Source of the DNA: Promethearchaeota archaeon
Lineage (GTDB): Archaea; Asgardarchaeota; Lokiarchaeia; Sigynarchaeales; SOKP01
Direction: 5' to 3'
DNA length: 15,633 bases
Assembly (NCBI GenBank): GCA_030668025.1
Contig: DAOUUT010000053.1
Span: forward strand, 1-15,633
Shown here in pieces: positions 6,362 to 12,703 of the stretch (position 1 is its first letter; each line of letters begins with the position of its first letter). The notes beneath the pieces are model-generated. The model was not told where the DNA came from. It did not search any database and was given only the letters and a program-made list of their open reading frames with translations. Position numbers and translations under genes: made by a program.

Positions 6362-7570
6362 ATGACTCATTTGGAATTAATGAAAGATGTTTATTATGTT
6401 GGTTATGTAGATTTTGAAGTTCGTAATTTTCACGGATACTCCACTCATAGAGGTTCTTCCTATAACGCATATATAGTTAAATCAGGGGATAAAACGGTAT
6501 TAATAGACACGGTTAAGCGTCCATATTTCGATTATTATTTAGATAAAATAAAACACATATGTGATCCAGCTGAAATTGATTATTTAATCATGGACCACAT
6601 TGAGATGGACCATTCAGGGTCTTTTCCGTTAATTTTAGAACACCTACCTAACGCTGAAATAATTGCTTCTGTTAGAGGGGTTGATGTTCTGAAAAGCCAT
6701 TTCCATCAAGAAGTTGAAGCGGAAGTATTCGATAGAATTCGAGCAGTTAAGAATGGAGACACTTTAGATATCGGAAATGGTAAGAAGTTTACATTCGTAC
6801 CGATACCTATGATACATTGGCCAGATTCTATGGTAGCATTTATGACTGACGATAATGGAAAAAATATTCTGTTTTCTAGCGATGCTTTCGGGCAACATAT
6901 TGCAACCACTATGCGTTGGGACGATGAAAATGACATGTGTGAGGTTATGGAAGAAGCGGAAAAATACTACGCGAATATTTTGCTTCATCTATCGGGACTT
7001 ATTGCAAAAACGCTTCCCGTAGTTGGAGCATTGCCTATTGATGTTGTATGTACTGCTCATGGGGTTTGTTGGAGAAAAAACATCCCAGAGATATTAGAGA
7101 AGTATAAGAAGTGGTCAAACGGAGAAATCGAAGGAAAAAGCGTTTTAATCGTTTACGATACAATGTGGGAGAGCACAGCTAAAATTGCTAAAGCTTTAAC
7201 GAAAGAGATCCGTCATAGAGGTATTCCCGTCAAAAGATTCAGGCTGACTCAAGCAGATTATTCTGATGTCATTACTGAGGCAATGAAGGCAAAAGCAATA
7301 TTGATTGGAAGCCCTACTCTAAACAATGGGCTTTACCCCTCTGTTGCAGAATACTTATGTTATCAAAGAGGTTTAAAACCTAAGAATAAAGTTGGATTAG
7401 CTTTTGGTTCTTATGGTTGGTCAGGTCAAGCTCCACAAGAAATAGTTGAACAAATGAAGGCTGCCGGAATAGATGTTATGGACGAGATGATTAAGATTAA
7501 ATTCGTTCCGAAACCAGAGGATTTAGATTTTAAAGAAATTGTTGATAAATTAATAGAAAAAATGAAATAA
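6362..7570 (+). CDS. fprA: Flavodiiron protein (rubredoxin:oxygen / NO oxidoreductase)
   Basis: 402 residues, the normal length for a two-domain (class A) flavodiiron protein. Residues 1-250 are the metallo-beta-lactamase-like domain with the complete diiron set: H79-x-E81-x-D83-H84 (DHIEMDHSG), H152 (IHWPDS), D174 (FSSDAFG) and H233 (TAHG). Residues 258-402 are the flavodoxin domain with FMN-binding YDTMWESTAKIA (265-276), GSPTLNNGLYPS and FGSYGWSG. It reduces O2 to water and/or NO to N2O in the cytoplasm with electrons delivered by rubredoxin or coenzyme F420H2; no extra rubredoxin or flavin reductase module is fused, so an external donor is needed. The gene directly downstream, 18 bases away, encodes an acyl-CoA dehydrogenase carrying a rubredoxin domain, an obvious candidate donor, besides the free rubredoxin at 4687-4827. 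O2 versus NO preference cannot be told from sequence. Confidence 0.95.
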   Translation: MTHLELMKDVYYVGYVDFEVRNFHGYSTHRGSSYNAYIVKSGDKTVLIDTVKRPYFDYYLDKIKHICDPAEIDYLIMDHIEMDHSGSFPLILEHLPNAEIIASVRGVDVLKSHFHQEVEAEVFDRIRAVKNGDTLDIGNGKKFTFVPIPMIHWPDSMVAFMTDDNGKNILFSSDAFGQHIATTMRWDDENDMCEVMEEAEKYYANILLHLSGLIAKTLPVVGALPIDVVCTAHGVCWRKNIPEILEKYKKWSNGEIEGKSVLIVYDTMWESTAKIAKALTKEIRHRGIPVKRFRLTQADYSDVITEAMKAKAILIGSPTLNNGLYPSVAEYLCYQRGLKPKNKVGLAFGSYGWSGQAPQEIVEQMKAAGIDVMDEMIKIKFVPKPEDLDFKEIVDKLIEKMK

Positions 7571-7575
7571 TATTA

Positions 7576-7579
7576 GAGG
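7576..7579 (+). promoter_or_regulatory. Shine-Dalgarno GAGG for the acyl-CoA dehydrogenase gene
   Basis: GAGG stands 9 bases before the ATG at 7589 and 5 bases after the fprA stop codon. With no room for a separate promoter, this supports a two-gene operon. Confidence 0.55.
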
Positions 7580-7588
7580 ATAAAAGAA

Positions 7589-8995
7589 ATGGATTTTAAT
7601 TTAACAGATGCACAAAAAGCTTTACAAAAAAAAGCGAGAGAATTCGCCGTCAAAGAAGTTTTACCCGTTTCTTTCAGTTATGATGAACATGAAATTATGC
7701 CTATGGAAGTCATTAAAAAAGCTTGGGAGGCAGGACTAACAAATCTGGGAGTTCCCAAAGAGTATGGCGGGCAAGGATATGGTTTAATGGAAGCTGTAAT
7801 AGTTGTCGAAGAGATCGCTGCAGCGTGTCCGGGGACCGCAACTTCAATATTTGACAACGATCTAGGCGCGGGACCTATCGTAATTGGAGGGAATGAAGAA
7901 CAAAAGAATAGGGTATTGAAGGATATAACAGAAAACTTCAAATTAATCGCATTTGCCACTTCAGAGCCAGGAATGGGGAGCGATGTAGCTGGAATGCAAT
8001 GTCGTGCTGAAAAGGCGGAGAATGGTGGATACATTTTAAACGGTACTAAGTATTGGATCACTAACGCAGGGTATTCTGATTACATTACTGTATTTGCCAC
8101 TGTGGATCCAGAGAAAAAACATCGAGGTATAGCAGCCTTCATCGTACCAAACGATTACGAAGGCGTGAAAACCGGACCTCATATTCCTAAATTGGGACAA
8201 AGGGCATCTAACACTTGTTCAGTGGTATTGAAAGATGTTAGGATACCTAAAGAAAATGTTTTGGCAAAACCCGGTCGAGGATTTCTGTTAGCCATGCAAA
8301 CCTTTCAAAACACTAGGCCTGCTGTTGCTGCCTTTGCAATAGGATGCGCAAGATCGGCAATGGAATACGCTATTGATTACGCTCAAAAGAGAGAAACTTT
8401 CGGTAGACCAATAGGAAATTACCAAGGTATACAATTTAAATTAGCAGAAATGTATAAGGACATCGAAGCAGCGAGACTCTTAACTTATAAAGCTGCGTGG
8501 GAAGGCGACCAAGGCTTAGATAGTAATCTAACGTCTTCTATGGCCAAAGCGTTTGCTTCAGATGTTGGAATGAATGTAACTACCGAGGCTATTCAAGTAT
8601 TTGGAGGATATGGATATATTAGAACTTTTCCCGTCGAAAAACTGTTTAGAGACGCTAAGTTATACCAAATTTACGAGGGTACTTCGGAAATTCAGAGAAT
8701 AGTAATTGCAAGGTTCATTATGAAGAAATACCAACACGCAATGCCTAATTTGTTTGAAATTCCTAGAGTGGAAATACAAGTAGAAAAAAAAACTGAAAAA
8801 GCCACCGTTAAGGTAGAAAAATCCAGCGACGAATTGGGAGGAAAGTGGAAGTGTTTAGTATGTGGTTACGTCTACGATCCAGTTAACGGCGATCCAGATA
8901 GTGGAATAGCACCTGGAACTCCTTTTGAAGATATCCCAGATGATTGGTTCTGTCCAATATGTGGAAGTGATAAATCTGCGTTTGCAAAAATCTAA
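7589..8995 (+). CDS. Acyl-CoA dehydrogenase with fused C-terminal rubredoxin domain
   Basis: 468 residues. Residues 1-380 are a full acyl-CoA dehydrogenase: FAD-contacting [11 protein letters not shown] (122-132) and WITNAGYSD, helix motif [21 protein letters not shown], ...[22 protein letters not shown] and the catalytic base E363 in [10 protein letters not shown], as in short/medium-chain and butyryl-type enzymes. A charged linker (about 385-417, rich in K, E and V) leads to a complete rubredoxin (418-468) with C422-x2-C425 and C455-x2-C458, [21 protein letters not shown] and the full-length loop PDSGIAPGT. The dehydrogenase oxidises an acyl-CoA to the enoyl-CoA; electrons normally go to ETF, but here the iron site at the C-terminus offers another exit. 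No ETF genes are in the window. It is 18 bases behind fprA, so the pair probably forms an acyl-CoA:O2 path. Acyl chain length and whether ETF is also used are unknown. Confidence 0.93.
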   Translation: MDFNLTDAQKALQKKAREFAVKEVLPVSFSYDEHEIMPMEVIKKAWEAGLTNLGVPKEYGGQGYGLMEAVIVVEEIAAACPGTATSIFDNDLGAGPIVIGGNEEQKNRVLKDITENFKLIAFATSEPGMGSDVAGMQCRAEKAENGGYILNGTKYWITNAGYSDYITVFATVDPEKKHRGIAAFIVPNDYEGVKTGPHIPKLGQRASNTCSVVLKDVRIPKENVLAKPGRGFLLAMQTFQNTRPAVAAFAIGCARSAMEYAIDYAQKRETFGRPIGNYQGIQFKLAEMYKDIEAARLLTYKAAWEGDQGLDSNLTSSMAKAFASDVGMNVTTEAIQVFGGYGYIRTFPVEKLFRDAKLYQIYEGTSEIQRIVIARFIMKKYQHAMPNLFEIPRVEIQVEKKTEKATVKVEKSSDELGGKWKCLVCGYVYDPVNGDPDSGIAPGTPFEDIPDDWFCPICGSDKSAFAKI

Positions 8996-8999
8996 AAAA

Positions 9000-9045
9000 T
9001 TAATTTTTTATTACTTATTTTTTTAATTTACATTTTTTCAAAATA
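9000..9045 (+). terminator. T-rich terminator of the fprA operon
   Basis: Several T runs (9003-9009, 9017-9025, 9032-9039) directly follow the acyl-CoA dehydrogenase stop, without a stable hairpin; archaeal-style termination before the separate transporter gene. Confidence 0.45.
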
Positions 9046-9090
9046 TTGAAATATCCTAGACTACTTTCTGAACTATCACTTTTTATGATT

Positions 9091-9105
9091 CTTAAGTTAA
9101 ATTAG
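9091..9105 (+). promoter_or_regulatory. Promoter/leader of the GPH transporter gene
   Basis: CTTAAGTTAAATT (9091-9103) is a TATA-like stretch close to the start and AGG (9103-9105) precedes the ATG at 9115 by 9 bases. Whether it is a true TATA box is uncertain, as it is near the start codon; the T-rich region before it is the previous operon's terminator. Confidence 0.25.
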
Positions 9106-9114
9106 GTTTATAAT

Positions 9115-10611
9115 ATGTCCGATAACGACGCTGAAATTGATAAACATTTGGAAAATAGTAGTTCGGAAATAGTACCTTTGAAGGAAAAATTATCCTATAG
9201 TTTTGCTCAAATGCCTGGCACATTCTACGGCGGAGTTATGGGTGTAATACAATCCTTCTATTTCGCATGGATGGGATTATTAAACATATGGATTTTTATT
9301 GCACAGATTATTTATGCGATCTGGAATGTTATAAACGATCCGATTTTTGGTAATGCAATTGGAAACACAAGATATCATAATAAAAAAAGAGGAGAAGTTC
9401 AAAGATATATCCCTTATATTAAATTTGGTGCTCCACTTTTTAGTATATGTTTCGCATTGGTATTTTTTCCGCCACTTTCATGGAGAGGACAAACTTCAAA
9501 TCTTACCATTCAGATTTGGCTCTTCACATGGTATCTTGTAAGTCAAATTGCATATGATACTTTATTTACGCTTGTGTTATGCGCTCACGTAGCTCTACTC
9601 CCCCAGATGACGCTAAATCAACGAGAAAGGGAAAAAATTCAGCTAATGGGCACTGCTTTCATGTTACCTGCAATAATAATTGGTTTCATTGTTCCCGTTA
9701 TGTACTTAGCAAATCCAACCACAGCATCCATTGGCCAATTTCAATTGCTTGTAGTAATTATTGCTATTTTTGGTGTATTTCCATACCTAATATTATCAAA
9801 ATATGTTCATGAGCATAGTGAACATATCCCCGAAAAAAAAACTAAATTATTAAAATCGATAAAACTCGCCTTCAAAAACCCTTCCTTTAGAGTATATGTA
9901 ATATATGACGGAGTTTCAGTATTACTATTGAATTTGGTAATGGTAAGCCTACCCTTTTACTTAACTTGGGTTCTAGCACCGATGGAAGGTTTTAATATGA
10001 TTCTTTTCTGGATTGGACCAATAATCTGCTTACTTATTTCAATTCCAATTATTCTGAAAATTGCAGCAAAAATATCAACAAAAGCGTCAATAACTTATTA
10101 CCTTATAGTTTTAGTTATAGGGTCTTTCTTTAGCTTTTTTGCGGGACTTTCAGGCAACTGGGTCCTCGTTTCAATTGGTTTTTCAATATTTTTTCTAGGC
10201 TTTGCGGGAGATTTTATTCAACATAATCCAATGCGCGCTGACACGATTGACTATGACTACTGGAAAATCTCAGGAGAAAGGAGAGAGGGACTTTATGCGG
10301 GCGTAGGACCATTACTTAGCAAGCCTATGATTAGTGTTGCTTTAGCGATTCCAACGGCATTAATGACTGCTTTTGGTTTGATATATGTGGATGCGGTAGG
10401 TGGTTTATCAGCAACTCAAGGTATGGCTTCAGCTTCTTTAAGCGTTAACCTTAGTATGACTCTCATACCAGGTATTGTATGTCTAATCGGCTTAATAGTA
10501 TGGGTAATATTTTATCCTTTAACTGGTGCGGTTGTAGAAGAGATGAAAAAAGAAGTCCGAAATATGCACGAAAGAAAAAGAAAGGATTACGAAGAGAGTC
10601 GTCGCGAATAG
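9115..10611 (+). CDS. GPH/MFS-family cation:sugar-type symporter
   Basis: 498 residues, about twelve membrane helices between residues 30 and 480, with a soluble acidic N-terminus and a charged C-terminal tail (MKKEVRNMHERKRKDYEES). The loop after helix 2, IWNVINDPIFGNAIGNTRYHNKKRGEVQRYIPYIKFG, corresponds to the W-D-x3-D-P-x2-G-x2-D-R-T-x-R-x-G-R-R-R-P signature of the melibiose-carrier (GPH) family, with the aspartate of NDP kept and the R/G cluster altered. A cytoplasmic stretch around 370-395 (RADTIDYDYWKISGERREGLYAG) matches the second family signature (D-x2-D-Y-x-E-x3-G-x-R-x-E-G). Such carriers import glycosides or other polar solutes with Na+ or H+. The substrate is unknown. It stands alone with its own promoter; neighbours do not point to a sugar pathway. 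Confidence 0.85.
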   Translation: MSDNDAEIDKHLENSSSEIVPLKEKLSYSFAQMPGTFYGGVMGVIQSFYFAWMGLLNIWIFIAQIIYAIWNVINDPIFGNAIGNTRYHNKKRGEVQRYIPYIKFGAPLFSICFALVFFPPLSWRGQTSNLTIQIWLFTWYLVSQIAYDTLFTLVLCAHVALLPQMTLNQREREKIQLMGTAFMLPAIIIGFIVPVMYLANPTTASIGQFQLLVVIIAIFGVFPYLILSKYVHEHSEHIPEKKTKLLKSIKLAFKNPSFRVYVIYDGVSVLLLNLVMVSLPFYLTWVLAPMEGFNMILFWIGPIICLLISIPIILKIAAKISTKASITYYLIVLVIGSFFSFFAGLSGNWVLVSIGFSIFFLGFAGDFIQHNPMRADTIDYDYWKISGERREGLYAGVGPLLSKPMISVALAIPTALMTAFGLIYVDAVGGLSATQGMASASLSVNLSMTLIPGIVCLIGLIVWVIFYPLTGAVVEEMKKEVRNMHERKRKDYEESRRE

Positions 10612-10652
10612 ACTTGCAAGACAAAAGCCATTACATCGTTCTTCTCATTTAG

Positions 10653-11201
10653 CTATTTCATTTCAATGATCTTTTTTGCTGTATTCAAAAAATTAGAGTT
10701 GATCATTGTTGGTTTTATCCCTTCAACTTCTAATTCGTGAAAATGTTTCTTACCATGACCACTAATTAAATACACAGTTTTGGATCCTGCATTAATCCCA
10801 AATAAAATGTCTGAAGGATGGTCTCCAATTACCCAAGAATTATCTATATCCACATTCCATCCATCAACAATTTCTCTAATATATTTTGTTTTTGGTTTCT
10901 TGCACTCACAATTGTCTTCTTTTACGTGTGGACAGTAAAAAGTTCTTTCTATCCTTATCTGATTCTCTTTTAATATCCCAATCAAGTGATCATTGAATTT
11001 ATGGAATTCTCTATCGGTATAGTACCCTCTTCCAATGCCAGATTGATTTGTGACAATAAAAAGAAGGAAATACTTTTGTAAAATTTTTAAGCCTTCAAGG
11101 ACTCCAGGCAAAAGCTCGAAATCTTCTATTTTATAAGCATAATCTTTATCCTCTATTAATGTTCCATCTCGATCTAGTATAATTGCTTTAATCTTTCCCA
11201 T
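10653..11201 (-). CDS. gmhB: HAD-family phosphatase, GmhB / histidinol-phosphatase-like
   Basis: 182 residues, typical of GmhB. HAD motif I is DRDGTL with nucleophile D10 and D12; motif II TNQSG (51-55); a zinc-binding loop C90-x-H92-x5-C98-x-C100 followed by K101/K102 (motif III); motif IV GDHPSD with D127 and D131. GmhB enzymes remove the C7 phosphate of D-glycero-D-manno-heptose 1,7-bisphosphate in nucleotide-activated heptose synthesis; the same subfamily also contains histidinol-phosphate phosphatases, and sequence alone does not separate these in archaea. It is convergent with the transporter and stands upstream of no obvious pathway partner; the only other possible surface-glycan gene in the window is the acyltransferase. 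The ATG at 11201 has no clear SD, so a leaderless transcript is likely. Confidence 0.85.
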   Translation of the reverse strand: MGKIKAIILDRDGTLIEDKDYAYKIEDFELLPGVLEGLKILQKYFLLFIVTNQSGIGRGYYTDREFHKFNDHLIGILKENQIRIERTFYCPHVKEDNCECKKPKTKYIREIVDGWNVDIDNSWVIGDHPSDILFGINAGSKTVYLISGHGKKHFHELEVEGIKPTMINSNFLNTAKKIIEMK

Positions 11202-11274
11202 ATTAAGTAAGAATAGATTTCAACCAATTTAACATTGACCTACATATTCTATAGAGATTTAAAAATTTCAGACA

Positions 11275-11421
11275 TTAAAAGAAAACGAATATTAATACTG
11301 CCAAATAAGCAACTCCTAAAATTATATGAAATATAGCGAAAATGCCGCCAGTTTTTAGCAATCTTAGCTGAGCCTTGAGGTAATATATAATAATAAAAAA
11401 TAAAAAAGTATTAAAATTAAT
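11275..11421 (-). pseudogene. Short membrane-helix ORF, possibly a 5'-degraded gene remnant
   Basis: On the minus strand a frame runs from a stop at about 11424 to TAA at 11275 and reads ...YYLKAQLRLLKTGGIF followed by AIFHIILGVAYLAVLIFVFF and stop: a basic amphipathic stretch and one strongly hydrophobic helix. The block 11300-11380 is visibly richer in G+C than the surrounding intergenic DNA, as expected of coding sequence. No ATG or GTG is in frame; only TTG at 11361 (28 residues) is available and it has no SD. It lies just downstream of desulfoferrodoxin but in another frame. I do not recognise the family. Either a truncated remnant of a membrane protein or a tiny membrane peptide with a non-standard start; chance is also possible in T-rich DNA. 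Confidence 0.3.
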
Positions 11422-11432
11422 TTAGATAAAAC

Positions 11433-11819
11433 TTAACTCTTCCATAAACCGTGTAAATTACAATATTCTCGGGCGCCTACAACATCGGTATCTGCTACAA
11501 CAAATGTAGTTTTAGGTTCGTCTCCAGGATTTAAAAACTTGCGCTTATAACAATTGTCTTTGCAGATTAATTCAATCCACATAATATAATGCTCTTCTGT
11601 CATAGGGTGTGGAGTTCCCATTGATACGCCAACATCAACTGTGACTTTATTACCTTCAATCGTAATTTTAGGAACGTGTTTCTCTCCTTTCCAATCAGCA
11701 GTCTTTTCTTCCATTGATACCATAGGTTTTCCACAACAGATGGTATCAGGTACGCCTGGTTTAAGGATTTCGATTACTTTTCCACAAATCTCACATTTAT
11801 ATATTTCCTTTTGTTTCAT
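11433..11819 (-). CDS. dfx: Desulfoferrodoxin (two-iron superoxide reductase)
   Basis: 128 residues, standard for the 2Fe class. The N-terminal desulforedoxin-like domain has center I ligands C9-x2-C12 and C28-C29. The C-terminal immunoglobulin-like domain has the catalytic center II set: E46-K47-H48 (EKH, with the gating Glu and Lys), H71, H77, C120 and H123 (YCNLHGLW). It reduces superoxide to hydrogen peroxide without making O2, using electrons from rubredoxin, in the cytoplasm. Rubrerythrin, which removes the peroxide produced, is the next gene upstream on the same strand, 96 bases away, so the pair forms a superoxide-to-water path. A GTGA about 8 bases before the ATG (11829-11832) may act as SD. 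All ligands are present, so it should be active. Confidence 0.96.
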   Translation of the reverse strand: MKQKEIYKCEICGKVIEILKPGVPDTICCGKPMVSMEEKTADWKGEKHVPKITIEGNKVTVDVGVSMGTPHPMTEEHYIMWIELICKDNCYKRKFLNPGDEPKTTFVVADTDVVGAREYCNLHGLWKS

Positions 11820-11915
11820 ATCGCTTTCACTATCGCTATTTTAGTAGTTGTTTCCAATAATTGAAAGTTTAATATTTAATTATTTTGCTTAAGTTTTATA
11901 ATACATATTCGGAAT

Positions 11916-12500
11916 TTAGAAAACTTCGCATTTCTTTCTGAAATAAGACCTTGGATGTGAACAACTTGGACAAAGAAAATTCTCTGGAAGCGCGTCTAAT
12001 TCTACTTCGTAGCCGCATTCAAGGCAGACCCACACTACTTTCTCTCCTCGTTTAAAGAACGCATCATCTCCAATTAATTTCAACAGTTTATCGTAGCGTT
12101 CTGCATGATGTTGTTCTGCACGAGCGATAGCACGAGTTCTTTCTGCAATATGAGGATACCCCTCTTTTTCAGCGGTATCAGCTATGTCCGGATATAGTTT
12201 CGTATACTCCATTGTTTCACCATTAACCGCGGATTTTAAATTTTCTATTGTTTTTCCATAAGTCGTAGGATACATCTCGTTTACCTGGAAATCATCAAAA
12301 TTCTCTTCCTTTTTGAATTCTTGGAGCATTTTATAAAAGTTTAGACCGTGTTCACGCTCTTGATCAGCAGTTTCTTGAAATATTCGCGATATTAATACAT
12401 ACCCTTCCTTTTTAGCTATTGATGCGAAGAATGTATATCTATTTCTTGCTTGAGATTCGCCAACATAAGCAGCAAATAACTTTTTAGGTGTTTCTTTCAT
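11916..12500 (-). CDS. rbr: Rubrerythrin
   Basis: 194 residues, usual length. Residues 1-145 form the ferritin-like four-helix domain with the expected diiron ligands E15 (VGESQARNRY), E48-x2-H51 (QEREHG), E95 and E98 (GETMEYTKLYPDIA), E129-x2-H132 (AEQHHAERY). Residues 155-190 are a rubredoxin domain with C159-x2-C162 and C177-x2-C180 (WVCLECGYE ... NFLCPSC). It reduces hydrogen peroxide to water with electrons from rubredoxin/NAD(P)H:rubredoxin reductase. The desulfoferrodoxin gene follows. Upstream are the TATA-like AATAAATATATATTC at about 12534-12548 and a leader that shares a 12-base block with the CoADR-type gene's leader. C191 near the end is an extra Cys of unknown meaning. Confidence 0.97.
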   Translation of the reverse strand: MKETPKKLFAAYVGESQARNRYTFFASIAKKEGYVLISRIFQETADQEREHGLNFYKMLQEFKKEENFDDFQVNEMYPTTYGKTIENLKSAVNGETMEYTKLYPDIADTAEKEGYPHIAERTRAIARAEQHHAERYDKLLKLIGDDAFFKRGEKVVWVCLECGYEVELDALPENFLCPSCSHPRSYFRKKCEVF

Positions 12501-12703
12501 TTTATCATCTTTTTTAAATTTATTGGGATTTGAATATATATTTATTACGCGAACTTTAAAATTTATACTTATAATTTAAAAAAATATATATCAACAAAGG
12601 TTAGCATGTCAGAAGAAATTTTCAACAAAAAAACCCTCATTATTGATATTTCCTGGGATTTGGTAAAATAATAATTAAAATATTTTTTTGTAATTTGTAA
12701 ATT
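12501..12703. promoter_or_regulatory. Rubrerythrin promoter region and a possible 21-codon plus-strand ORF
   Basis: Minus strand: AATAAATATATATTC (about 12534-12548) is a good TATA candidate 25-30 bases before a start site near 12515 and the ATG at 12500; GATGATAA just before the ATG can serve as SD. Plus strand: ATAATTTAAAA (12571-12581) followed by AAGGTTAG and ATG 12606 opens a frame for MSEEIFNKKTLIIDISWDLVK, ending at 12671. It has a promoter-like and an SD-like element but no recognisable family and is very short, so I do not call it a gene. The right end is the 3' flank of the CoADR-type gene. Confidence 0.4.

Noticed and set aside
7678..8061. 127-residue minus-strand open frame inside the acyl-CoA dehydrogenase gene
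   Set aside because: Shadow frame; the plus-strand protein has the full set of dehydrogenase motifs over this stretch.
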